64,000 nt of DNA from Cylindrodendrum hubeiense (Eukaryota > Ascomycota > Sordariomycetes > Hypocreales > Nectriaceae), in NCBI GenBank assembly GCA_014621425.1, contig JAANBB010000011.1, positions 248,001 to 312,000 on the forward strand, read 5' to 3'. Each line of letters opens with the position of its first letter. Position 1 is the first letter of the stretch. Of the stretch, positions 11,605-22,069 are shown one piece after another. Position numbers and translations under genes: made by a program. The notes beneath the pieces were generated by a model. The model saw only the letters and a program-made list of their open reading frames with translations, was not told where the DNA came from and searched no databases.

Positions 11605-14600
11605 ATGGAACCCCGAGTAAAGGCAAGGGATCCCTTGGATGAGAGTAGCGGTGCTGCCGAGGCACCGCTCTCTCCTCCGATCCTTATCGACCAGCTGCGT
11701 TCTCCGCCCGTTAACCACCTTGCGACTTCGGCCAGCGCCAGTGACCAACGCGACGACTCCAGCCATCCCCAAGAGGCCTTGGCATTTAGCTATGACGCTG
11801 GTGCCGATGACAACGATAACGCCGACCTTGGACAGGGACCTGGGCTGTTGCCAGCCCCCTCTTTTGATGGTGGAGCTGTAGGCTCGCCCATTGCGGAACT
11901 CGCGAGAACTACCAATGAACTAAATCTTCAAGAAACGTCCCATCCGACTCTCGTTTCAATGTGGAACATCTCTTGGGACCCGCCCACTGCGGGATTGGCG
12001 AGAGGAACCAAAGACGAGAGTGTACAGAAACCGTCGGACCAGCTTGGTGCGTTGTCCAACCTGGCAAAACAAAAAACCCGTGGATGGAAGCCTCAAGATA
12101 AGCCACCAGACAGAAAACCAGGCAGGTCATATGCAGATAAGCAGCTTGCATGCCCGTTTTATATCCGCGACCCCAACACACACCGGAAATGTCGGAGCAT
12201 CAAGTTTCGCACCACTACCGACATCCGGCGGCATCTTCTGAGTGCCTCAGCACATCGGCAGCCTCGTCACTGCCCAATTTGCAAGTGTGTTTTCGAAGAC
12301 CGTGACGACGCCGTACTTTGTACCCAACTCAACCAACATATCCGACAGAGCCTCTGTACCGAGGAAACGATCGTAGTTCCTGGAGTTACGGAGGAACAGA
12401 GGCAACGACTCGATTATGGTGAGAATTTCCAAGGTTCGCTGAGGGAAAACTGGTTTCACCTCTGGGATATCCTATTCCCCGACGATCCTCGGCCTATTTC
12501 GCCCTTTCTCGCTATTGAAACCCAAGTGTTTGATGATGATTTTGACTACTTTGGGTCATCTGGAGATGAAGAAGACAATGGCGAAAATAATGATAATGCA
12601 TCGATTATCGATACAATCAGCCCGGATATGGCGGGTTTCAAGAAATATATCCTCACCCTGAACCCGATGTTGGTTACAGAAAATAATTACCTTGTGGAAC
12701 GAATTGCACACCAGCAAGTGATCAGGTACCAAAGGCTGCTGAGGTCAAAGGTCACTCATCTGCGTCTGGCTGCCAACTGTCCTTCTGGCGCTCTTTGCAT
12801 TGCCATGGGTGGATCTGCTTCTATCTTAGATCCGACTACCAATCTCCATGAGCTGGACCACCTCTCATCAGTTCATGATGATAATAACTCTCCTTCTAAG
12901 CGCAATATTAACGACGACACCTTCCCCACAGACATTCCCATGCCACCAACTATATATCTCCCAGCTGAGTTTGAGTGCCAACTCTGCTACCAGAGCAAGA
13001 AATTCCAAAAACCATCCGACTGGACGAAACACGTGCACGAGGATATTCAGCCTTTCACATGCACATGGGACAGATGTATAGAGCCAAAGACGTTTAAGCG
13101 GAAGGCTGATTGGACTCGACATGAGAACGAGCGGCACCGACATCTTGAGTGGTGGGTTTGTGATTTTGAAGGTTGTCGTCACCCGTGTTTTCGCCGAGAT
13201 AATTTTCTCCAACATCTTGTGCGAGAGCATAAGTTTCAAGAACCTAAGCTTAAGAGCAAGCGTACCGTAAATGGGTCTACGGGGGTCGACCTGACTTGGC
13301 AGAAGGTTGAACAATGCCACATGGAGACGTCAACGCGACCACAGGATGAGCCTTGCAGATTCTGCGGCAAAGTATTGTCAACGTGGAAGGATCTGACAGT
13401 TCATTTGGCAAAGCATATGGAGGCCATATCGCTTCCAGTCATCCGACTCGTGGAAGCAAAGGCGGCAGAGCTCAAAGCCGATACAATTATCGACCCAGTT
13501 CAGGATCCTCCTCAAATTGGTAGATTTCCGATGCGGCCAGCTCTTTCCCCGATTCCATTTCAGACAAGTCTCGGAGAAGATATCCCATTATTTCCTGTTC
13601 AGGGGCAAATGAGTCAATATCCACCGTTTATCGCCCCAACAGATATTTACAAACGACTTTCAGCCTCAACGAGTCGGTTGATAGATACAGCGTACCCCCC
13701 ACACCTGTATCCACAGATGGAACTCGTAGCTCCTACGGACTCTGGATACGCTTCTGTTAAAAAGACCACATGTGAAAATGGTCAAAAATACGTCGAAACA
13801 AGTGCTCAGCAAGACAGTCAGGATACGTTGGAGTCGCAATTTGACGATGCCACAACAGAATATACCAATGCATCGAGTGTTGGGACTTTGAAAAGGGAGA
13901 GCTACATTTCGGGCTTTGCAGATGATTTATTCCAATGCATCAACGATCTGCAGCCACACAAGCAGGAGATTGAGAGAATTTCCACCATTCTCCCTGACTT
14001 GCTGAAGGCCTTTGCCCTATGCCTCGGTTATAAGGCACCATCAGCAATGCACCGTGACGTGATGTATTTTGTACACAAACATCGCAGGTGAGTTTGCCAT
14101 CGGCTCACCTGTAGCCATTTTTGTTTTCACATACTAACCTGCAAATTTTAGAATGATCGCCAAAGCCTTCAAAGACAGGTGTCGAGAGGAAGAGGAAAAT
14201 TCTTCGGATACGCCTGACCCCAGCCCTACCGATGGCGAGAAGATGCCCCTCAATGAGATAATGAATTCTTGGTTTCAAAAACAAAATCTTGAGGAAATTC
14301 CACTTCATGCAGGAGTAGACGATATTGACTCAAAGTCTAGAGAGTCAGATGAAGACTCTGATGATGACAGCACCGCGATGGGGGGCTATCGAGACTTGGT
14401 TGTTGACACTGACGCATTTCGATGGCTTCTCGCTCGTATGCGGATGGAAATTCGCTCAGTTTCAACTGAGCCGAAATCCATGGAGGCTATCAGACAGAGG
14501 ATCATATCCTCACTGCTTCCATCCCATATATTCAGCAGAAAGACGACCTCGAAAGAGTTCAAAGTCACTTTTGAACTCGATTGGGACCTGCTAGGTTTTT

Positions 14601-17600
14601 TGAAACAGCAACGGTACGCCAATGAGGACACCGAGACCATCTCCAAAGTCATTACATTGACTGGATCTGGTCAGGATGCACAGGCATTAACCTGTGCTGA
14701 ATACCTGACCCAAACATGGCCGGTCACAGGACATGTCACCATGCAATTGATACAAGATGTGCTTAATAACAGATATGGAATTCCACAATCAGGTGAATGG
14801 CACTGTGATTGGTATCCAATTTATATGCTAACTTGTCTTGTAGCCTCTTTCTCTGATGGGACTGTGCTTTCAGCTCGGATTCAAAGCCCAGGGTTTGTTC
14901 TTGAGGCTTGTGGAAGCCCATTTTCTCTTGCAGAAATTGGAGAACAGCTTGGCTGGCTCGCGTCTGCACTTAAACCGTCACCTGGTGGTGCTGGAGTCGT
15001 TTGTTGCAACCCCTTTGTCAGCCATATTATCGAATCCAGTTCTCCCCCCCAGTCCTCTAAATTGCCGGTGTCAGCAGCGATTACATGCAAGATCGGGTTT
15101 AGTATCGAGATACTTCAGCAGTCTTCCGATGCTGGCAGTTGCCAATGCTGGTATGACATGTTTTTGAACCCGATAGTCGTTCGAGGATACCCTATTCCAT
15201 CCAGAGTCCAGTCAAACACTGGTATGGAGATTCCACTTAATATCATGGCTGGCCTGGCTCGAAGTGAGCGACTGGATCAGTTCAATGGAAATACCTTCAT
15301 CAAAGGATTTTCTACTCTGCTCGTGCCAACGGAGCGAATTGGAGACATGATTCTCTGGCATCTCGTCTATAATGTGGACGGAAGCCGTATATCCTATTTG
15401 GACAGTACCGTAACTCACATCGGAGATATCAGCAATCCTGATCTGGGGAGCCTGCGACATGTGCTTGGTTGGTGCTCAGAAGCTCAGTTCTATGCTGGTA
15501 GGAGTTGCCAAGACCGCCGAAGTATTGTGGCTAATATTTGGTGTAGGATCTTCCCAGGCGAATCATCCTGTCAGCGGATCGGGACTCCTCAAGACTCAAG
15601 AAGGAGGTTTCCTTGCTAACCTGGCTGTGTCTCCAGGGAGAGGCATCATGGGCGGTGCAAAATTTGTCTTGGGTCTTAGAGATACGCCTGCTCATGTGGC
15701 TCGCAATGGTGGCTACATACCAAAACTCCAATGGATTGCAACTAAATTTGTCCTGTTCTGGGATGAAAATGACAAGCGAGGCTGGCTCATCAATGGAACA
15801 AGTGCACTGCTACACATTGTCAGAGCGTCGCTAGCCCATAACAGCACAGATAAGTTCAAAGCTGCATTTGTCTTCAGACCAGAGGATATGAAAGAGTCCC
15901 CGACGCCCTTGACAGCAGATTCAGCAATTGATGTGCTTATTAACTCCGAAAATTTGGCACTCAAGTTATACCACGAAATGGACGGTTACCTATCACTGCA
16001 AAGCCGAATCGAGCATTTCTACCGTATCCTGGAGAAGCTCATTGATCATCAAGCTGATGGTTCAGGGGAAGATGGCACAAGGTTGGCAGATAAACCACGC
16101 CAATACCTCGAGGGCTGGGATTTCAAGGATCTTGCGACATCCCGCGACCCGATGTACCCACGAGTGGCTACTCTTGAGACCGAGGGCAAGGTATGGGTTG
16201 ATTTAACTCGGGCCTTGCACACAATCACTCTCTTCGGTCGCGGCTTTGGGGAGCTTATAAGGCCAGCTGATGCAGACAACTGTGAGTACTGGGTCGAGTT
16301 GCCCAAGCAAAAGTACTACGTGGCAGCTGGTCTTTCGGATTTGATTCAGGTGGCGAATAATAACGATTACTACAATGATGGACATATGAGACTTAGCGAA
16401 ACGACAATATGGCACACTCCAACTACCCTATTTGGGTCCTGTCGATGTCGAGGAGCTCTTAGACGAGATCACAGCGAGCCAGTGCAAGCATTGTTGCCTT
16501 CGACAATGTTACCTTTGTTGCTCCCTAGGAAAACTCCTGTCCCCGAGGAAAGCCTTGGCGCAGTTATCTTTGGGCAGCACTCTGCTTTTCCTTGGATTTG
16601 GAGAGACCACGGTCCTCCTGAAGATGGAACCGCCCCATCTCCCTCCAAGTTGTCCGATATGGACTCGTTTCATGACAGTGGAATTGGGTCAAGCACGAGA
16701 TTATCCAATCTGGGAAGTGGCGCAGCATTATCCCGATCGAGCACGAGACTTTCCCATCCGGACAGTGACACAGGATTATCTCGATCAACCACGCCGAGGC
16801 TGAGTCGTATTGCGAATAATGACGATGTGGATGCTGCCTGGTTAGATACTGCATCTGCTATACCCGAAACACATTCCCACGAAGACTACACTGTCGGCAT
16901 ACTCTGTGCGCTACCAAAGGAACTATTGGCAGTGCGAGCCCTCTTTGATAAAAAGCATGGCGTACTCGACAATATGACGGGAGACACCAACCATTATGCG
17001 TTGGGACAAATGAAGCGACATATGGTCGTTGCAACCTGTCTACCTAAGGGAGTCTACGGAACAAACCCCGCTGCTGATTCCGCGTCTAACATGAAGAGGA
17101 GTTTCAGAAATATCAAATTCTGTCTCTTGGTTGGTGTTGGGGGTGGAGTCCCGTCAAGACAACATGATATCCGCCTCGGGGATGTTGTCGTAAGTACACC
17201 CACGGCAACTTACCCGGGTGTAATCCAGTTTGACCGAGGAAAGGAGAACGAGAATAGCAACTTTGAGCCAACTGGATCCCTCCCACCCCCACCTTGGTTC
17301 TTAATGACCGCCATCAGTCATTTAGAATCAACGCCAGATCGTTCCTCTAACCCGCTTGAGCCATACCTGGCACAAATTGAACCGAGAATTCCCTTTTCCG
17401 AAAGGACAAAGTACAAACACCCTGGGCAAGAGTACGACCAGGTCTCCCACATCGAATGCTCAACATGCCAAGGTATAGGGGAGTGCGCCGAACGCAGTAC
17501 TTTCCTAAGGAACAGAAAGCGTCGACCGACAGATGATCCAGCAATATTTTACGGGCTTATTGCTTCTGGAAATCGGGTTATAAAGGACGCTCACTTTCGA

Positions 17601-17888
17601 AACGAATGGGCGCAGAAATATGACGTTTTATGCTTTGAAATGGAAGCAGCAGGAATTATGAACACATTCCCATGCCTTGTTATTCGAGGTATCTGTGATT
17701 ATGCAGATTCATCTAAAAACAAGGTCTGGCAAGAGTATGCAGCTGCAACAGCTGCTGCATATGCCAAGTTGCTACTGGGTGAAGTAGCTGTGGTTGAAGG
17801 GCAGTGTGGTTTCATGTTTGGGAAGCGAAACATGAGTTTAAGCCATATGTGTCAAGAGGAGATATCTGAGAAACGACAGAGAGTTTAA
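11605..17888 (+). CDS. Large C2H2 zinc-finger protein with C-terminal PNP/UDP-phosphorylase-like domain (2056 aa)
   Basis: Exons: 11605-14087, 14152-15497 and 15547-17888, summing to 2057 codons. The N-terminal 180 residues are acidic and low in complexity. Zinc-binding modules follow at about 183-245 (CPFYIRD...CPICKCVF), 458-540 (three C2H2 fingers) and 584-606. A helical stretch bridges exon 1 and 2. A middle domain (about 1150-1600, with GYPIPSR and WLINGTSALLHIVRAS) is of a type I associate with uncharacterised fungal proteins. The C-terminus (about 1722-2020) is a nucleoside-phosphorylase fold: YTVGILCALPKE, LLVGVGGGVPS, CFEMEAAGIM and RGICDYADSSKN are its hallmark motifs. In fungal NLR proteins this domain usually sits at the N-terminus before a NACHT or NB-ARC domain; here none follows. 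The role is not known. Two neighbouring genes could have been merged, but both exon joins keep frame and have normal splice signals. Confidence 0.78.
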
Positions 17889-18557
17889 GGATATAGTTGG
17901 AGATAATACCCAGTAGTTAAGAGATACTGCCACACATACTGTCTATCACTTGTTGTCGCGCAGGCTACTGCGCAACCCGAACAACGACGAGATTGACGAT
18001 CTGGTATACTGCTCACAAATTGCGTACAGCTTATTGATGTACAACAACCTTCAAGGATAATGTAACTAATTCAATAAGCATAGGTAATTATGGCTTAGCA
18101 TATGGGACAGGACGGTTACCCAGTCAATTAAGATATTCTTGTCATGTAGAGTCGGGAACTTCTGATAGCGTTGGTTGCTAGTCATGAGCAACCAAAACGG
18201 GTTTGAGCAAATTGGACAGTGACTTGTTGAAAGACCACGGGATTTAAATCTAACACTGTTGCATGGTGTGAGAGAAATGAATATTCAGTGACCAAAATTT
18301 CTTCATTTATGCTCAACTAATGATCATCCAAGAGGTAGATGATTATGAAAACAGCCTATGCAGAGCCCACATATTGGAAGCTTGAGACTGGGAACCTTAG
18401 GTCAGGGATGTGAAGCTGTCATTGGGGAAGCTAGAGTCTGATCCATAAGGGAGTCTATAGACATTTGATAATACCTAAATGTGATTAGAACTATATATGT
18501 CTTCACAATACTCAGTATCCAACGTTTTATCATGCCATATCATCGCTTATTATCGGA
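17889..18557. other. AT-rich intergenic region
   Basis: Spacer between the 3' ends of two convergent genes. I see no gene, RNA or clear repeat. Confidence 0.5.
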
Positions 18558-19043
18558 TTAACGAATGAAATCATTGATCCTCTTCTCATCTAATATCTCT
18601 CGTTCTACCAACCTCCCTGTCTCAATCACATCTCCGTTAACTTGCTCATAGCGCGCCAGCGTGGGTACATTGTGGATGTTCCAATGAGTCCTGTACAAAT
18701 TCCCGGGTGTCTTCCATCTACATCGCATGATAAGTCAGTTAAATATCATGGAAGACTCTCTCCACACTCGCTTCACTACTGTGCAGCCGGTTTCACTGAG
18801 GATGTTTTAAGGAACGTACTCTGGTCTTTGTCCAACCTCAATAACATTTACATTTTGTGAACTATCTCCTGAAAATGCGGCACGGATATAAGGCAATGCA
18901 GCCTGGACATCGGGACACCAAGACAGCCCGGTAGCTTGGTCTGTGGACGATATAAACACAATAAAAACCTTTGAGTCGGTTATTTTCGGCAACACCAGTT
19001 GGGTTGCAGAGCCAGGTAGTTTGAAGTCTGTCGTAATTGGCAT
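18558..19043 (-). CDS. Thioredoxin-like protein, DUF953/TXNDC17 family (127 aa, 2 exons)
   Basis: Exons on the minus strand: 19043-18820 and 18717-18558, joined over a 102-nt intron starting GTACGT; total 128 codons. The join rebuilds EVGQRPEWKTPGNLYRTHWN, a strong family signature, followed by VPTLARYE. The redox site reads SWCPDV rather than the WCPDC of animal TXNDC17, so the resolving cysteine is absent at the usual place. Length fits the family (about 120-130). Family members are small cytosolic thioredoxin-fold proteins; whether this one is redox-active is open. An in-frame ATG upstream at 19130 would add 29 residues without family support, so the later ATG is preferred. It lies between two large genes on the opposite strand. 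Confidence 0.85.
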
Positions 19044-19573
19044 TCTCGCAAGCGAAAAATGTTTGGTGAGGAGGAATGAACCCGGTTTATGATAGAAGCA
19101 ATGGTTACCCTTCGCCCAACTGTCTGGCAAGAAACTCTTATGAGGGAATTTTAATCAGCAAAGATGACACAATCGATAATAATTCTTAGCTCATTATCTA
19201 GAAGGATTGATATGGGGCTGTCACTGTGGGATTCTTAAGGCTGCGGGGCTCTCATCTCCGATTACAGGCCAATTTTAATCACGCCATCATATGCTGTGGG
19301 ATACTCCGGCCAATGGCTTCCGAGAACAGGTGGGATCGTTACAAGTCTCACTTACAACGTAACCTCAATGGGTCTGATGGGTCTGATCCTTGTATCCAAA
19401 AGCTGGAAAGGTTGGTATTCGATTTGTGACGAATATTGATTGAATTAAAATGGACAACACTAATGACTTCCCAGAATCTCTCCATCTCTCTCACTTTCTA
19501 AATTCTACGAAAAGGCCGACCCGGACACCACGCACATCATCTTTTCACCCACCTTGCCGAGAGAACTCGCAGC
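19044..19573. other. Divergent promoter region
   Basis: Spacer between the thioredoxin-like gene (minus) and the P-loop/FGE-like gene (plus). A CT-rich stretch at about 19469-19500 precedes the plus-strand start, as is common in fungal core promoters. No gene is seen. Confidence 0.4.
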
Positions 19574-21655
19574 ATGGATACGATAGGTAGTCTCAAAGCT
19601 GCTGCCGTGGCTTTCGGGGACGAGCCACTCTTCACATTCCCGGATGGCCAGGTAGTCAAGTTATCTAGAGGGTACATTCCTCTCCTCGTCAATTATACCC
19701 TCGAAGACAAAGCTGCGAAGGGATTGCGGAAGTTCAAAGCAGCAGAAAGGCTGCAGTCTCCTGTCTTTTTCACAGCGCTCGAACTGGTGCGAGATCACAA
19801 GGTCCTATTGCTGAGCGGGGGCAGCGGTTCCGGTAAGACCAGCTTCGCTAAACACCTTAGCTTTCGCCTGGCAAATGAAGGTTCAATTGGACCGCATTTG
19901 ATATTACGAAACTATGATGGAGATGTTTACGAAGAAAGTTGGCAAGTTAATGGCATTCTGCCTGCTTACTTCACGATAAATAGTCCCGAGGCTTTGAGGG
20001 CAATAATCGATGACACCCTGCCGAGACTTGTTGGGCTCCTTGAAAGTGAAAAGGAGAAAAATGAGCGAACTTTATTGATTATTCTCGACACTGTTGAAAG
20101 AGCAGGGACTCAAGGCCAGGCTCTCCTCACTGAGCTGCTTGCCATAGTCGTGGAATTTGACAACATCAAGCTCCTCGTCCTTGGAGACACCATTGCTGTC
20201 AAGGATTGGAACTTACCCTCTCATTTGGCGCGCCACGACCTTCTTCCCCTACTCGAAAATGAGCGGCGGCAGGCAATGAGCACATTAACACAACTTCCGT
20301 CATCTGAAGTGGTTATCGGCACTGGAAAAGCAGCGTCGACCCCCATTTACTTCGCCCTAGCGTTGCAAGCAAGTCACCGAGGTGACCAAGCTGAGGGGCT
20401 ACTTGATGCATGGCTGGCGGTTGTCGCCCCTAATGGAAAAGATTCCAGCAGACTCGCAGCCACAGCCTTTTTTCATCTTGGTGGCAAGTCGCAACCCAAC
20501 GACGAGGTTGAATCGCCAATATCTACGAAGTCCAAGGGTCTCAATCTTATCCCCTCGAATATCATTCAACAATTATTGGCTGCCCGTCACCTTTTAACCC
20601 TACCATCGAAGGCGGCCATTGAATTGTTCCATGAAAACGCATTGAAGGCTGAGCCAATATTGCGCAGCCTGCTTGTCCGCCTCGATAGCGTGGGCGACTC
20701 GATCAATCTGGTCGAAGGACTCATCCATGGGCCGAGAATCAGTGCGCAACTCGGCGCATTATTAGTTTCTGATTTCATCGAAGTGTCTAGCAAGTTCAAG
20801 GAGCAGATCCTAGATCACATGTTAGCCATCATTGAGAGTACTCTGCCGGTCACTCAGAGAGAAAAGGCAGGCCGTGTTCTCTCTCGACTGGGCGACCCCA
20901 GAGACCTGATGGCTCTAGCCAATGTTCCCGGAGGAAATTTTATTCTTGGTTCAGAGAACCATGTTAATTCACAGCCTCTTAGGTCTATATCCCTAGATTC
21001 TTATCGCATCGGAATCTACCCTATCGTCAACAGGGACTTCACCGTTTTTGTTCGGGAAACAGGCCGTGACTGGCTAAGTCTAGATGGATTTTCTCCGGAA
21101 CGACAGAATGCACCGGCGACTGACCTTACCTGGTACGATGCAATGGCTTATTGCGAGTGGTTAACTTATCGCTGGCAGGCGAGCGGCAAGATAGCTCCCG
21201 ATGAACATGTGCGTCTACCGTCAGAGCCAGAATGGGAACGTGCAGCACGGGGAGGTATAATTCAAAATGACGCTGGGTTGATCTATCCTTGGGGCACGGG
21301 ATGGCAATCCGATAGCGCCAATTGCGAAGAGACAGTGTTCAACAGAACCTGCTCCGTGGGGCTGTTTTCCCAGGGCCGTTCCCCTTATGGGTGCTATGAC
21401 ATGGCGGGGAACGTCTGGGAATGGTGCACAACGCTCTGGGGCACCGACATGGCTACGCCGAGCTTTAGCTATCCGTGGAGTAACGACGGGCGAGAAGCTT
21501 TAGATGCACACGATTCAATACGGCGAGTCCTGCGCGGTGGGTGTTTCTCCAGCGGGAGCCTCAAGATTACTACCACATACCGTGGCAGTCTTGAACCAGC
21601 AGGTTTCTGGCGTGGGAATGGCTTCCGCATTGTCGTTGCATCAGTCTCATCTTGA
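19574..21655 (+). CDS. P-loop NTPase (STAND/NACHT-like) fused to FGE/SUMF1-like domain (693 aa, intronless)
   Basis: One open frame from ATG to TGA. Residues 76-100 hold a Walker A motif (GGSGSGKTS at 82-90) and about 167-172 a Walker B-like strand (LLIILD), typical of a STAND or AAA-type NTPase. A helical region follows (about 230-440). The C-terminal 240 residues are an FGE-sulfatase (SUMF1/EgtB/DGR-lectin) fold: VPGGNFILGS, RLPSEPEWERAARGG, YPWGTGW, GCYDMAGNVWEWC and RVLRGGCF appear in family order. The catalytic cysteine pair of true formylglycine-generating enzymes is not seen after the RGG motif, so a binding or sensor role is more likely than oxidase activity. NTPase-FGE fusions are well known in bacteria. 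The absence of introns in an intron-rich neighbourhood fits acquisition by transfer, but does not prove it. Confidence 0.8.
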   Translation: MDTIGSLKAAAVAFGDEPLFTFPDGQVVKLSRGYIPLLVNYTLEDKAAKGLRKFKAAERLQSPVFFTALELVRDHKVLLLSGGSGSGKTSFAKHLSFRLANEGSIGPHLILRNYDGDVYEESWQVNGILPAYFTINSPEALRAIIDDTLPRLVGLLESEKEKNERTLLIILDTVERAGTQGQALLTELLAIVVEFDNIKLLVLGDTIAVKDWNLPSHLARHDLLPLLENERRQAMSTLTQLPSSEVVIGTGKAASTPIYFALALQASHRGDQAEGLLDAWLAVVAPNGKDSSRLAATAFFHLGGKSQPNDEVESPISTKSKGLNLIPSNIIQQLLAARHLLTLPSKAAIELFHENALKAEPILRSLLVRLDSVGDSINLVEGLIHGPRISAQLGALLVSDFIEVSSKFKEQILDHMLAIIESTLPVTQREKAGRVLSRLGDPRDLMALANVPGGNFILGSENHVNSQPLRSISLDSYRIGIYPIVNRDFTVFVRETGRDWLSLDGFSPERQNAPATDLTWYDAMAYCEWLTYRWQASGKIAPDEHVRLPSEPEWERAARGGIIQNDAGLIYPWGTGWQSDSANCEETVFNRTCSVGLFSQGRSPYGCYDMAGNVWEWCTTLWGTDMATPSFSYPWSNDGREALDAHDSIRRVLRGGCFSSGSLKITTTYRGSLEPAGFWRGNGFRIVVASVSS

Positions 21656-22069
21656 ACGCACGCAGGAGCTGCGGCCAATTTGTATTACGACATTTTCAAT
21701 CCCACTGGCATATCTTGGCCCCAAGCCCTGGAGGTAAATAAAGTATGTCAGGCATATTGAAATGACTGTCAGATATTAGTTCATTTTGAATCTCCGTACC
21801 TTAAGGTGGCCCGAGATATAGTCCTAAATTTGTATCTATAGTCCCTGTCGGTGTTTTACCTTGGATCAGTCATCCTTATTTGACTCTATTCTTCATCCAT
21901 TGTTGACGTCGATAACGGACCACCACTCGTAACCACTAGTTAATGCCGGGCATAGTGTCATTTTGTGACTTGACTATCTATTTGATACGCTGGCTTGTAG
22001 CAATTCAAGATATAGATCATTTCTCCACGGAAAGCTTAAAGTCATCTGTTATGATATGCATCTCCATTT
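21656..22069. other. Convergent 3' spacer
   Basis: AT-rich spacer between the 3' ends of the P-loop gene and the solute-binding-protein gene. Nothing else recognised. Confidence 0.5.
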
